From Melanocharis versteri (lineage: Eukaryota > Chordata > Aves > Passeriformes > Melanocharitidae): a stretch of 64,000 bases of DNA. The translations under genes were made by a program, and so were the position numbers. Shown here one piece after another: positions 35,701 to 48,895 of this stretch. The stretch spans positions 507,855 to 571,854 of the forward strand of contig VZTG01001572.1 in NCBI GenBank assembly GCA_013397845.1, written 5' to 3'. A model generated the notes under the pieces. The model made no database searches, had not been told where the DNA came from, and worked only from the letters and a program-made list of their open reading frames with translations. Position 1 is the stretch's first letter; each line of letters opens with the position of its first letter.

Positions 35701-38700
35701 CATTACCACTGACTGATCCAGAAACAAGACTTGATTGCTGCAATTTCAGTGTCCACTGATTGAAGTGATGGTTGTAGTCTTGATCCATTGGGGAGGAGAA
35801 AATTCCCCCTGGTGGGGGGAATTTTACATTATATGATGTAACACTGTGCATCAGGTGCAGTCCTTTAGTAGAAGGCTTCAGAAGTGAGTCCAAGGGTTCT
35901 TCAGAGGTCTGTAATGGTTTATGACCCCTTCTAAGACATGACAGCTGCCTCTCACATCAGCATAGCTGAGCCAGTCTTGCCCCATCAGAAGGGATGAACA
36001 CCTTCAGGCCTATGTTTGAATGTCTCAATACCTCCCCTGGAGCGGAGTTTTCACACCTGAGCCAGTTGTGCAAAGGAGGACATTGGCATGATAAAAAGCA
36101 CTATCCCAGGTCACAGGATCTGCTTCTTATTGGCCTCTTCCCGTACCTGGCTCAAAACCCAGGTTCTTGCAAAACAAATGTTTATTTGTCATGGTCATCC
36201 TCTGATGCTTGCACCCCTGCACCTGCGCTGTTACCTTTCACATCATCAGCAAAGCACCACTGCTTTTGCAAATGGCTGATTGTCTGAGCCATTAATCATC
36301 AACATTTCAGTCTCTCACACCATCCTCTTCCTCCTACTCTTAATTTAGGCTTCACAATGATTTACAGAAATCCTGGTGAGGCATAGTAACATTTTCTAAA
36401 CCTCATTTGGCAGACTTTAAACACTTTTCATTCATGGTCATGCTGTGCCATTGTTCAGAAAAAAATACTAGCATTTTCTGTCTCATGGCTGCTGCAGCAC
36501 AACCTTTATAAAGAATTTTAGCTTGTCATCGTTTTTTACTGAACACTTGTAAAAATACTAATGACAACAGTATTAAGAAGAATGCTAATAACCAGCCATT
36601 CTATTTGAGGCTCTTTGATTTATATCACTCCCTCAATGAGGCTGAGATTGCTTTGAGAGAGCATTCACCTCTGTCTAAGTATGCATCCATTGAGGTGAAT
36701 GCAAACTAAGGGAAGTCAGTGTGGAAGACTTTGAAAGACCACAAAAGGAAACACTAATTTACTTTGAAGAAGAGCTACAAATTGTATTTGGGATTAAGGT
36801 GAAGAAATATCTGATTTTTTTTAACATTTTTGTTAATTAAACATATGATTAAGTCAAACTTGATTTAATTAAAGATATGATCATGCAATAGAAATTGACA
36901 GTACACTAAGATAAAATCATTTAAATGCTCTCACATTTTTTAAAGAATTAATAGAAAATTTCCTTAATTTTTTTAGCCTGAAAGCACCTATGAACAAAAT
37001 ATTAAGCAGAAGTCACTAGATGTTTACTATCAAAGACAACCTGAAATACCACACTTATCACAAACACTGGGTAACCCATGGTATATTAAGAAAATAAACA
37101 CTCAGCCCTCAAATTTACCCTTTTTGCATTGTACTTACAATGTCCTGGTTCTTCAGCAACATGGATTTCTTAGCATTGAGATAAAACACATGCAAGATAG
37201 TCCTTGTGAAATAAAAAAAAATTGCCTCTTATTTGTAATCATATGCAAAAATATAAAAAAAAAATCACACACACAAAATAAACAAATGCACTTATGTTAT
37301 TGTGCTTTTAGCAATTGTTAATTTGACAAATAAGTGTTTCAGGATCTTTCTCTGGCTTTTGCTGCTATGGATCTGCTGTACCATATGCTATTATTCAGGC
37401 TAGTGATGGTGACACAGAGCTCATTTTCTGTCTACTGATCAGTGTAACTTTCTGAGTTTGTTCTGCACTACTGATAAAAAATATCCTTTATTCTGGGCTC
37501 TCTAGAAATTAAAGGTGATCTCAGATATTGCCATTCTGCATTGCTGCTTGATGTTTATTTGCTCTGTCACCAGCACAACAAAGGAAAGGCAGCTTTAATT
37601 TGCTGTATGTTGTGTAATGCAAACGTGAGTTACTGTATATCCCTTAACAGCCCATCATTAATTTCCCTTGCATGCCGTTTCCAGGTTTCATATATTGCTG
37701 GCTGTTGTGATAGTATGTAAAGCATCAGCTGCTGTTTCACAGCTTGGATTTTAAGGGCTCCACAAGGAGAGATCAAAAGCTGAAATTCTAATATTGCCTC
37801 TAATGGAAGAACTATTACCCAAACAAGCAGGATGTAGATTTCTTTCCTAGCAGAAAATGAAATGCTGCTATGGCATTCTCTCACTAATGGCTCTGCAGCA
37901 TTCAGGACTCTGGAAATGTATGGTTTCCAGTTCTGAGGAACAATTATTTTATACTTATTCTTTTGTCCAAGGAAAAAAAAATAGTCTAACTAGTTTAGAA
38001 ACAAATTTATTTGTATAAATCCTTACAATGTGCTCATCACCTTAGTATATGGGTGTAGTAAAAAACCAAGGTTATTGACACTGGACATTTGTGGCAAACA
38101 GAGATTAAGCTTAAAGCCAGAACTGTATGACTGTGAGAATCTGATTTGTACAGTGACCTAAAATCCGGTAATTAGTAAAGTTATAGATCGGGACCAATTT
38201 TTATACCAATTCTAATGTTCTTCATAAACTGCAGAGCATCTTTAGTGGTTGTCTTGGAGGCAATGTGACTCATTTGACTCAGATTCAAACCCTGCTTTCT
38301 TTTCTGTGAATTCAAAAAATAATAAATAGTCCAACTGAAATTAGGAGAACAGACATATAATGTGAGTCTAACCATTTATTCTCTATAAATGTGCTTTGCA
38401 AAGAAAGCTACAAGATGTTTATTTTCTAAAAGAAAAGCAAAGGGAAGTGTTGAGAGAAGGAAACTATTTTTTTTTAAACAAGAAAGAATCCTCATGCTTA
38501 AAAATAAGGAGAGAATGTATTGTTATGGTTTGATCAAAACAAAATCTCATTTGTTCTGTTTCTTGGTTGAAGATACAGGCTCTAGTTCTTGAAGGAATGC
38601 CTGGGATTTTTAATTCAATCATCACTGTTCCCATTCTGAGACAAACACAGTGATAGACATAAGAGTGCCACTGTGAGACCCCTCAAATAAAATTTGATTC

Positions 38701-40148
38701 CATGCTTAGGCATTTGGTGCCTTTTAAGAAAAGACGATGTGGAGCTTCATGTATGGGGTTAAGATTGCTATTTCATCTACCTATTTCTGAAAAATCTCTT
38801 AAGAATCAGAGCTCATCCTTTAGGGGGAAAGTCGTTTAACTGTCATGAACAACTGAGTGCCAACAAGGTGGGTTAGCACCTTCTGGAAGATGTGTTTCGG
38901 AAGATACGTGACAAGTACAGTCACATGTGAAGTAGAAGGAAACAAATCACAACAGAAGCCTAGAATAAAGATTGCTAGTGGAAAATCATAGGTGTAGGAC
39001 AGTTAAAAAAGGCATTCTATACAGTCACTTTATAAATATTGCTCTTTTGTGCTAAGTTGTTGCCTCATCTGCTATTGCAACTTGAATTTGCTTTAAATCT
39101 TTTTACCTTGTTGAACCCAGTCTCAAAGTCTCTGTCTTCTGGAACAGTGCAACTGGAGTGTAATGCGCTTTTAATTTCATCATAATAAAACCTAGAAAAA
39201 TTAAGGATCTTGACACTAAAGTAAAGATCTCTCTCACATTAGATATGTAGGTATCTGGTTTTCCTTGTCTATAACACAGAATTTCTCCTAACATTTTTCC
39301 ATAGAGGCCTTATTTGTAAAATGTAACTTTTTCCTTTGCTACAAAATGACTCATTTTCAAAAAAATATGAAAGTTGGAAAGAAAAAATCAAAGTTGCAAA
39401 TTTCATGCAAAACTCTGGGCCTTTTTAGCTTTTAAACTTGATGCACAGGGGAACGTATGTGAAGGGATAGAAATCTGGGTCACAGCATGAAATTCCTGTT
39501 TTTGTATTCATAAAAAACAAACTCTATATATCAAAGGAAGGAGGTGTGAAGTAGTAAAAAAGAAAAGGAGAAAAGCAGTCTAAAATATTCTCAGCTCTTG
39601 ATATTTCTCAAAAGCATACTGAGTTCTTTTAAGACATTATATGATTTCCTCAGACCATTATTGAAACAAAAATGTTACTTGCTCTGCTAATAACTGCTCT
39701 ATATTTATCTTCTGGAGAATTAATGAAACATTTTCAGTTTTCCATTACTTTTTTCTATCAAAATATGGTTCTAGGCTCTGTGGTCTTGAGAAATGCTCAG
39801 GTGGGTACCAATTTATATAGAAAAGCAGGACACAGACACTGAATACATGCTTCTCTACCCATATGTGGTCAAACATTGCAGGGATGATGGTATGAAAACA
39901 TATCCTTTTTGGAATCATAATATTATCCTGATAATAAACCCTCGAGCTGTAGAGTTCTCATATAAATATAACGCCTTTGGAAATAAATCATTAGATACAC
40001 ACCACTTTTAAACAGACTAGTAATCTGTCTCCTGCACTAGAGACCAAACTGTGGGCCAATTACATTGCAAGCTAAATCTCCAGAGTGGACTGTTAGAATG
40101 ATTTTCGTTTGCAAGCTAATGATGACTACCAGGTTCAAGATAACACTA
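35701..40148. other. Unique AT-rich DNA
   Basis: No repeat family or exon is recognised. It includes a 17-bp near-perfect direct repeat carrying TTAATTAA at 36833 and 36865, and A-rich stretches at about 37215-37290. Confidence 0.5.
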
Positions 40149-40280
40149 TAGAATCATAGAGTTTCCTGAGTTGGAAGGGAGTCACAGGAATCATCGAGTC
40201 CATCTTCTGGCCCAAGACACCCCAGGAATGACACCATGCACCTGAAAACATTGTCCACATGCTTCTTGAAGTTAGCAGAC
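40149..40280 (-). mobile_element. CR1 LINE 3' fragment
   Basis: Antisense CR1. It starts with the tail octamer (TAGAATCATAGAGTTTCC), then GAGTTGGAAGGGAGTCACAG, ATCATCGAGTCCATCTTCTG and ATTGTCCACATGCTTCTTGA. The subfamily is that of the 35462 and 42763 copies, in opposite orientation. Confidence 0.92.
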
Positions 40281-42762
40281 TATGGGATAAACCCTTGCAT
40301 CCTAAATGAGCCTACATATTATAGATGGAGCTAAAAATGCCAGTTTGACACTTCTGAGGAGGGCCAGTAAATGAGAAATAGTTCCTAAAGAAATCATACT
40401 TCTAGCATGGCATTTGTAGTGGTAAAAATTGGGGATTTTTTAGACAGCTACAGGGAGATCAATTTTTCTAATGCAATTCTGTCACAGAAAGACAAGGAAA
40501 TATAAGTGTTGCTTAAAGAAGAACATGCCAGTAATTACATGAAGTGCTGTTCTGCTGCTCTGGGATTTTATTTTCTATTATAAAATTACTTGGGAATAAC
40601 CTAAAAATAACCTAATAATGAGTAAAAAAGTATAGTCTTGCTTACAAGAAAAAGAAACAAAAAGAAGTAGTTGCCACTAAATTTCATTTTTCTTTTTGAA
40701 ATTCTTGCTCGGCTCACTAATGCTTTTTGACAAGAAGTTCCACTGGCCACTACTGAATTTACATCCAAGAAGTAACATAAGAGAAGGTACATTACTATAT
40801 CATTCTCCTAGTGACTTTCCTTGTGCTGTTTGCTTGCTTGTAATTATATTTTTATGTACTCATTTGCTGTGGGAGAACACAAGTGATATCAGCCATCACA
40901 GCACAAATCAAATGGGATTCCATTTGATGGGATGGGATGAGAAGGGATGGGTTCTCTCTACTTGGTCCTGGTAAAGATTCCCAGTGCTCAGCTCATTTAG
41001 GACCTTGAACCTCCACTTGTTCTCTTTCAAAACTTCCCCACACTCTTGAAAATTACTATGAGTGGTTTGTGACAGAATGAAAGCATCATCCCCGTATAGT
41101 GACCACGGGTATTTTTATTTACAGAAGAGAGATGGATCAGCTTCCTTCACATTCTCCCAAAGATACACAACTCCTCAAAAGGGGATAATGCCATTCTTTA
41201 ATGTCATTAAATGGAAATAGTATTTCCAGGAATTCATGAAAGAATTATATCTTCATTAAACTTTTGGGCATGCTTCTCTTTTTGGGCTGAGGCTGTGCCC
41301 TAGTTGGCATAATTGCACCCTTGTTGTTTTCATGTTATAAAAGTCTGTCAATATTGAAACATCAGTAGAATTCCAGATGCATGTGCTGGTCCCTGAGAGA
41401 CACAAGTCCTCTCTGCTATAAGTCAGATAGAAAAAAAGAAACTTTGATAAAAGCCACATTTGCCCAGTGGAAGAATAGTTAGATGGTGATGCCAGTTCAC
41501 AAAAGTGGTGTATGATGGTCTACAAATTAATTACACACTTGGATTGCCAGAGATAGAGTGTCAACATTTGCTAGGATTTGCATGAAAGGCTGATTTAGGC
41601 TTCAAAACAGCACTTATGCTCAAGCTAAACTTCAAGCACATCCTTTAGTTCCAAGAAAAAAAGTCAGGACCTAAATTATATTGTGTATTTAATTTGGAGC
41701 TAATAAAATGTAAATACAAAAAGGGAACATTTGAGTCAGTTTATTATACAGTATTTGACCCTATCTACCCTATTAAAACTTCGTATTCTTTCTCCAGTGG
41801 TGCCGTATGGGAACACAAGATTGCAATTGTGCCCCAAGAGCATGACAGCAGTCCTCATAATAGTTTCTTCAGTCTTTTTTTACATTGCTTTCTAAAATGA
41901 TGCTGCCATATGTGCTGTTATATTTAAGCAGCAGATGCTGTGAACTCACAAAGTTGAAGAATGCTGAAGTATGATGCCATTTGAAAACAGGTTTTCTAAG
42001 GAAAGCTGACTTCTTGCAAGGCTTTGGATTTATTTCAGGCATTTCATTACTAATTACAAAAGGCCATATAGAATGCATTTACACCACTTATTGGTTCTGT
42101 CTCGGGGCACCTAATATATGGGCTATCTGGCTTTTACACTATATTGCTGTTTCCACAGCTACAAAGCAGCTATAAGCACTGTTTGCAGCAGCGTTAATGC
42201 TTTTATTTTGAAAAGAAGCTGGGAATGGGTCTTCATTTTCATTCCTTTACTTAACCAGAGTTTAAGCTAAGGATGATATTGCACTGTAAACCAGGCTCAT
42301 AGTATTGGGGCATACATTACCTAAAAAGGGTATTATGAATATAATGTTAGAAAATTCAAATTGTTTCAGTTTTCATTGGTAATTGACTTTCTAGCCATTT
42401 CCATGTTTGAAAATTAAGCAAGCAAATTCACAGCCTACTCTGAAGTAGGTTGAGATTGGCAGACCTGCTGGATTCATAGGGAGTCAAATCCATTCCAATA
42501 GAGCACTCATCAGATACCTGGACTAGCAGTTGAAAGAGGATGAAGTGGAGATGATAAGAAAGAAGGGAGGGAAAAATTTCGAATATAGAGGTTACTTCAT
42601 GGAAGTTGATTTGGGAGAATAACAGGATCTGGCAGCTGAAGTAAATACAAACATTTTTCTAGCACTGATGACTTGAGTCAATTTAATTTCATGCGTAACT
42701 TCACTGAATTTATGAGACTGAAATATCAGGCTCTGTAAGGCAGGCAGTTCTTTTTTACACAT
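40281..42762. other. Unique AT-rich DNA
   Basis: No repeat or gene is recognised. Confidence 0.55.
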
Positions 42763-43552
42763 GGCCAACTCTGAGCAAGTGCTGGATTCCTCTCCTGGGA
42801 TGGGGCAACCCTGGATGTATGCACAGACTGGGGACGGAGACGCTGGATGGGAGTGCTTAGGAAAAGGAGCTGGGGGTCCTAGTTGATGTCAAGTGGAACA
42901 TCCAAGTTGGATGTCAAGTGCCCTGGCAGCCAGGAGGGCCAACCCTGTCCTGGGGGCATCAGGCCCAGCATCGCCAGCCGGGCAAGGGAGGGGATTGTCC
43001 CGCTCTGCTCTGAGCTGGGGCGGCCTCACCTCCAGTGCTGGGGACAGCTTTGGGTGCCACAATGTAAGAAAGATATTAAGCTATTATAAAGCATAAGAAA
43101 GAGCGCAATGAAGATGGTGAAGGGCTTTGAGGGGAAGCTGTGTGAGGAGCAGCTGAGGTCACTTGGTCTGTTCAGCCTGGAGAAGAGGAGACTGAGGGGA
43201 GACCTCATTGTGGTCTACAGCTTCCTTGTGAGGGGGAGCGAGGGACAGGCACTGATCTCTTCTGTGAGGAGACCAGTGGCAGGACCTGAGGGAATGGCCT
43301 AGAGCTGAGTCAGGGGAAGTTTAGGTTGGATATTAGAAAAAGGTTCTTCACCCAGAGGGTGGTTAGGCACTGGAACAGGCTCTTCAGGGAAGTGGCCATA
43401 GCAGCAGCCTGACAGTAGTTCAAGAAGGATTTGGACAATACTTTTGGGCACATGGTGTGACTCTTGGGGCTGTCCTGTGCAGAGGCAGGAGCTGGACTGT
43501 GATGATCCTTGTGGGTGCTTTCCAACTTAGCATACTCTATAATTTAATGAAC
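42763..43552 (+). mobile_element. CR1 LINE, longest 3' copy in the window (about 790 bp)
   Basis: Sense CR1 starting near GGCCAACTCTGAGCAAGTGC. It runs through GGGGCAACCCTGGATGTATG, CCAGGAGGGCCAACCCTGTC, GGGGATTGTCCCGCTCTGCT and a TGTGAGGAGCAGCTGAGGTC block. The 3' end follows from AGGTTCTTCACCCAGAGGGT to a degraded tail CTCTATAATTTA. The upstream reverse transcriptase domain is absent, so the copy is 5'-truncated and inactive. Short overlapping open frames here are repeat shadows. Confidence 0.95.
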
Positions 43553-43983
43553 TACAAATAGCACAAGTTGCCATCATGTCTTTTATTAATCTACAGTACT
43601 TCTTGCACCTTAGGGGATAGAGACGCTGATTTGGAACTAAAGGAATTATCCATTGAGATTTATGAAAGTTGGAAGGTCCTGCACCTTCTTTGCATCCTTC
43701 CACACATAGATAAAGTATAGACTGGCTTGGGTCTTCTCTCACTTGTGACGCTGACTGACACTCCCATCAAAAATATCAGGGAAAGTATAGATCTAACTTT
43801 CTCATAAATATATTTGGTATGAACAGCAGAGTTTTGGCAGTGGAGAGGGCTGCAGGGGTGGTCTTTGGAAGAAAACGTGGGGCTGACTGACTGTTGTCAG
43901 ATACAACCAATATCTCCAAAGAACACCCACCACAGGACACAGCTGATCCTATCAGCTGAATTGGTGGCACCTTTGTGAACACA

Positions 43984-43991
43984 TATATAAG
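43984..43991 (+). promoter_or_regulatory. LTR TATA-like box
   Basis: TATATAAG lies in the expected U3 position of the plus-strand LTR, upstream of GA-rich sequence. The minus-strand relative at 15118-16262 appears to have lost this segment. Confidence 0.5.
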
Positions 43992-44361
43992 AAAGGGAAG
44001 AAAACACCAGAGACAGAGGGAACAAAAGAATGAGAGACGAGAGTGAACAACAAAGTCAGAGGAGGAGGGGGAGCAGGTGAGGGGACTGTGGCCTGACGAA
44101 AACCCACATGGGACCTTAGGCAAAGGGGGATAAACAGAGAAACTATTATGTAGTTGACCCCCACCTCTGGTGCTGCTTGTTACCTTGTCACAGGGACTGA
44201 GTGTAACCTGTGTCAATAATGAGGGTGGAGAGGAGTCTGAAGTGAATGAGTAAAGTGGAAGCAAGGAAGGAAGAAGGACAGGAGTCCTCCTTTCCTGGGA
44301 AAGCGGAAGAAAAGATTATTTTTCCCTAAGAGCTTAATGCTTGTCTCATTTTATTTTGCAA

Positions 44362-44398
44362 TGCATAGCTATTTAATTTGTAATTAAATAGTTATGCA
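44362..44398 (+). repeat. Hairpin just upstream of the LTR poly(A) signal
   Basis: Two 17-bp arms (TGCATAGCTATTTAATT and its near-complement) surround a 3-base TGT loop. The only mismatch becomes a G-U pair in RNA. A poly(A)-signal variant, GATAAA, begins eight bases downstream at 44406. Confidence 0.8.
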
Positions 44399-44605
44399 AT
44401 TTGTCGATAAATTAAATACCTTAACTTGAGTTTGTTTTGCACATGACAGTACTTAGCAAGTGATTTTTCTGCCTTCACCTTGACCCATGGAATCTCTCAA
44501 TCTCATTCTTCTATCTTCTCCTGCATCCAGCTGTGGGGGAGAGAAGGGGGGAAGTGAGGAAGTGCCTGGTTGGTTCTTGGGTGGTAGTTGAGGTGAATTC
44601 ACTAT

Positions 44606-47600
44606 AGCAAGGGATTTTATTGTAATTTTTCTCTCTCCTTCCTTCCTCTCTTCATTATATATTTTTTTTTCTTTTCAGCTTTTAGTCTTTGGTCTTATTT
44701 TCTTTCCCTTTATAACAGTTTGAATGGGAGAAGTGTATCAAGTATAGTTGACACTAAGGCAAGTTATTGTTCTTGCAATTAATTCTTGCTACTATCAGAG
44801 CCACAACAACAACAAAAAAATAGTATGAAACTGCTCCTATTGTAGATGCTTCCAACAGTATGATATTGGCATCCAGATCACATTGTGCAAAGGGATATTC
44901 TAACTACACTGCCAGCAGTAGAATGAAAAATGTAGTTGTTCCAAGGAGCTGTTATACCATACTCGGTATGATTGCCACCCAGAAGTCATGTACATGGGTT
45001 TGTATTTTATACCTTTTCCCACTTCCTCTCTCATTGTGTTTCCCTCTTTCTCATTAATCTGCTGTTTTTGGGATGACATGTTCATTTTTATTGTGTCCAT
45101 TGACTTATTCTTCTTTTCTTTCTGGTCTCTGTGGCTCTGCTAAAACATTGCCAATCCAACATCACTGGAAAAATTATTGATTCCAGTAACAGCAATGTTT
45201 AACTAGAGTTCTTGGCTAATGTGACTACTAGCAAGATTTGGATCCTTTCACTTCTGTATCCCCCTGATGTGTGCTGACCCTCCTCACCGTTAAGAGCTCT
45301 GTATGAAGCCCCCTTTCTGCCTGAAAAAGAATGAAATGAAAATTGTAATGAAACTTTCTCTCCTTGGAAGGGATCCTGCAGCATGGCTGCACTGCACTTG
45401 TAGGACATAATAAAGAGATAATTTCCATCTGAGCTACTTAAGGTTCACATTGTCTTAAAAGAGAGGGAGTATTGCACTGCGGAGTAGATCCTAGACTGCT
45501 CTCTGCAGTTCCAGACTCCCTCATGCATAAGAATAATACGTTAATTATTCAGGCCAACAAGTTTTGCATCTCAGCTGCAGTCTTACAGTAAGCTGACAGG
45601 CAAAGAGAGGAAACGGTCTGAGAGCACAAATTCTAAGGTGCCCTTGTACTGAGAATATCACAGGCCAGCAATGGTACTGAAAATGGTGCAGATGAAGGTG
45701 AGGAAGACAAAGGGTTAAATAGGCATATGTGGTGTGCTAGATTGAGCTATTTGTAGAAGAAGGATGAACTTATAAAATCAAGATTTAGATTTTTACAAGT
45801 TCAAGGGAGGATGGCTCCATTTGCAGTTCAGCTTTGAGCCTCTAGTAAAAAAAAGTTAGTCTTTTAGACTGAAGTTAGTGAAGTTTAGTTAACACTGTAA
45901 GTAATTTTTTCAAAGAATCCCTCACTCAAAACCGGCTCACTTATCTACAAAATAAATTATATGAGGAAAGTTATAAGTTAGATTTTTCAGTATTTCTGGT
46001 TTCTCAACAGAGTATCTGAAGCACCTGAAACATTTGTATGGTTTTGCTTTTCTTTCCAAACCTAACGAGGGTGCAGTTCTAGTAAAAGACAAAATCCAGA
46101 TAGAGTGTGGGAGCAGCAGGATCCCAAATTAAACAACTGAGAGGTTGATAAATGCTTCCAGTAGCAGATTTAACTACAGATGGAATCGTTTGACCATTCG
46201 ACACACCACAGTTCGCTTGTTGGGGGCTTCCGACCATCTCTCTGCAACATTAACTTCATAAAAACTTCCATCAAAGAGCCCCCACCAGAGTCACAGTGCC
46301 TTTTTCAGAGCGTTTTCAAACAGCAGAAATAAACATTAAAAGATTCTGTCCTTCCCCCCTTGACATTTTTCTGACAGTAAATTAGAATCAGATGGAAGGT
46401 ATCATTATTTCCACAAAGATTATAATGCAAATGAATTATTTTACAATAACTTAGAAAAAACCCCAAACAACCTAAACCCATACCTTTTAAAAAATATGTA
46501 TGCATTTGGCCAATAAATTCATAGAGAAATTTTGTTCAAGGCTCATATGTCTCAATTTTTATTCCTGTCCTTGGCCACAGGATGTTCTTCAATAACCAGC
46601 ACTTTTAGCAAGCAGTTTATTTATTATCCTGCACAACTGATAATTTTGTTTTTCAAGTGTTTTTTCTCCTTTCCAGGCTGGTTGACTGCTTGGGGGTTTT
46701 TTTGTTTTGTTTTGTTTTTGTTTTGGTAATTTTTTTTAAGTACTGTGTTGATTTTCTGCACTTTGAAATGACAAAATAATTGCATACCTGGCATTAGGAA
46801 AATAAATCTGCAGCAAATTAGAGTATTTTCATTCCAAGAATCTCTAAGAATTGGAGATGATATAATTTTAAAATGACAGTTTTTGAAAAGCAGAGTTTCA
46901 AACACAAGCAGGTGGTTCCCCTGCCTTCATGCTGGTGAACACTATGCAAAAGACTGTCAGAGCTCTCCAGAGAATCTGTTCACCGAGAAGGTGCTGAACC
47001 AGGATATTGATTTTGTGAACTAGAAATTTAAGAGAGATCTGAGATTGAATATGTGTGGTTGAATGTAAACAGAGATACAGAAGAGGACTGAGTTGTGCAC
47101 ATTTTTGGACGATGATATTAATTTAATAGTATTGAATAACTGATCCCCCAATATAATTTAGAAAGGTTCATGACACTTTTCTTGGCTACCTACATGATAT
47201 AATTGCTAAAGAAGACAGCATTATACCTTTATACTTGTGTTCTCCACAATACTGGAGTTAGGGATATCCACTGCTTTTTGTGTTTTGTTGTTTCGGTTTT
47301 CTTTCCAAAAAACCCTGACAAAGTGTAGGATGATAATCCAGAGACTGGTTGTGTTTCATTCTGAGTTATTATGTCTTGCTTTCCTGTGAGCAATAATTAC
47401 TTTTTTTGAGAAATGAAAATCAGATCTATTTTGGCTCTTTGTTGATGGTTCTTTGGAAATATTCTCAGGATCTAGTAACATTGACATTGCATTAAAATTC
47501 TTGTTGGCAGATTACATCATAATTATAATGGTCTGGAGTTACAACTAAGTAGCTAAGTGTAGAGCTATTTGTTTTAATTTGTGTTTTTATGCTGTAGTAT

Positions 47601-48611
47601 TCACAACACACTATCCAACACTCACCCATGCCTTGTACCCACAGAAAGTCTCTGTGGGTACAGACTCAGAAGTGCTCATGACCTAAGTCCAAAACCAGGT
47701 ACTCAGAGGTCCTTCAAATTTTAATTAATTTCTAAATACTTATATTCACACGTATGTGTATATATTACTGTAAATATCTTTCTGAATGTTCCAGCTAGGA
47801 AATAAAACTAAATTATTTGTTAGGATTACAAGCCTTGCCACATGTCACCACCTATTCAAATTGAATCCATCATCCAGGGCTTTAGTCTTGTTTCCTAAAC
47901 TATATTGAGGTAGAAACTCACTATTTTCCTGTAGGGAAGATATCTCTTGGTACCTTGCCTGCTCACAGCTGGCTTCTAAGGTGTACATTTCAGGCTTCTA
48001 TCTCCCCTCAGGCTGCAAGTCAGATCTTTATTGCTCTCAGTGGCTGTTGAGACAGGCCGTAGGTGCAGAGATGTAAGTGTAGTGCCCCTGGTGAGGAGCC
48101 AGGCCAGGCCAGGTGTTCAGCCATGCAGAGCTCACATTTGGTGCACACAGCAATGTTCCCTATCAAGCACTGCCATGTCCATATCAACTATTATACATGT
48201 TTTAGCAAATTTTGGCACTGGCCAACTGAAAATAAACGGTAGCAAAAAATGTGATTGTACTGTTTCACCAGTGTCAGAAGATGAACTTCATGAAGGTGGT
48301 AATACCACACAGTTACTTCTCTCCTTTAGTGTATGGCTCCCAATATTCATTATGAACATCTATAAATCAGTTATCACAGTTACAGGCTTGCTGGGATGCT
48401 CATTTTACAAACACCAAACAGGAAATACTCAAAAGTAGTGGTTTGTTCATTTACAGATGATTTAAGACCCAAATTAGTTTTGAAATTGAATGACATTTCA
48501 ACTCGTAAACATCCACTTAGGTTCCTGTTCTATTCTGAAAGGCTCAAGATCATGAGGGCCAGGTTGCCTGTGGCAGAAGTAAGAGAAGTATCCAGACCTT
48601 ATGTTTCCAAT
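44606..48611. other. Unique DNA with a (TTTTG)n tract
   Basis: No exon or mobile element is recognised. CpG sites cluster at about 46185-46235. The 135-codon plus frame at 48031-48438 has no domain I recognise. Confidence 0.5.
46697..46725. repeat. (TTTTG)n microsatellite
   Basis: About five to six TTTTG units with slight length variation. Confidence 0.92.
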
Positions 48612-48895
48612 CCATAGAACCATAGAATGGTTTGGGCTGGAAGGGACCTTAGAAGATCATCTAGTTCCAACTCCCTGCCATGGGCAGGGAACATTCTGCC
48701 AGACCAGGTTACTCAGAGACACATCCAGTTTGGTCTTAAACACCTCTATGGAGGAAGATTTCACAAACTCTCTGGGCCACCTGTTTCAGTGCCTCAGCAC
48801 CGTCACAGCAAATAATTTTTGCTAATACCTAAACTTACTCTCCTTCGGCTTAAGACCATTCCACCATGTCCTGTCATTACATCCTTATCCTGTGG
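48612..48895 (-). mobile_element. CR1 LINE 3' fragment
   Basis: Antisense CR1 starting CCATAGAACCATAGAATGG, followed by GGCTGGAAGGGACCTTAGAA, CCTGCCATGGGCAGGGAACA, TCTCTGGGCCACCTGTTTCA and CATGTCCTGTCATTACATCC. Similarity fades after about 48890. Its subfamily is like the 6958-7055 copy. Confidence 0.92.

Larger units (their letters stand above)
43812..44605 (+). mobile_element. Avian endogenous retrovirus LTR, plus orientation
   Basis: This is related to the minus-strand LTR at 15118-16262. In order it shows a GTTTTGGCAGTGGAGAGGGC block, a TATA-like box, GA-rich DNA, a diverged middle without the tandem units of the other copy, and a poly(A)-signal region. A TTGAGTTTGTTTTGCACATG block, CTTGACCCATGG and the 3' end near 44605 follow. 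No viral gene or second LTR adjoins it, so it is probably a solo LTR. Ends are approximate and no target duplication was found. The 162-codon minus-strand frame over it is not a gene. Confidence 0.7.

Noticed and set aside
43776..44264. 162-codon minus-strand frame
   Set aside because: It runs antisense through the plus-strand LTR, whose GA-rich plus strand depletes stops.
48031..48438. 135-codon plus-strand frame before a CR1 copy
   Set aside because: No recognisable domain or promoter; composition changes along it as expected for non-coding DNA.
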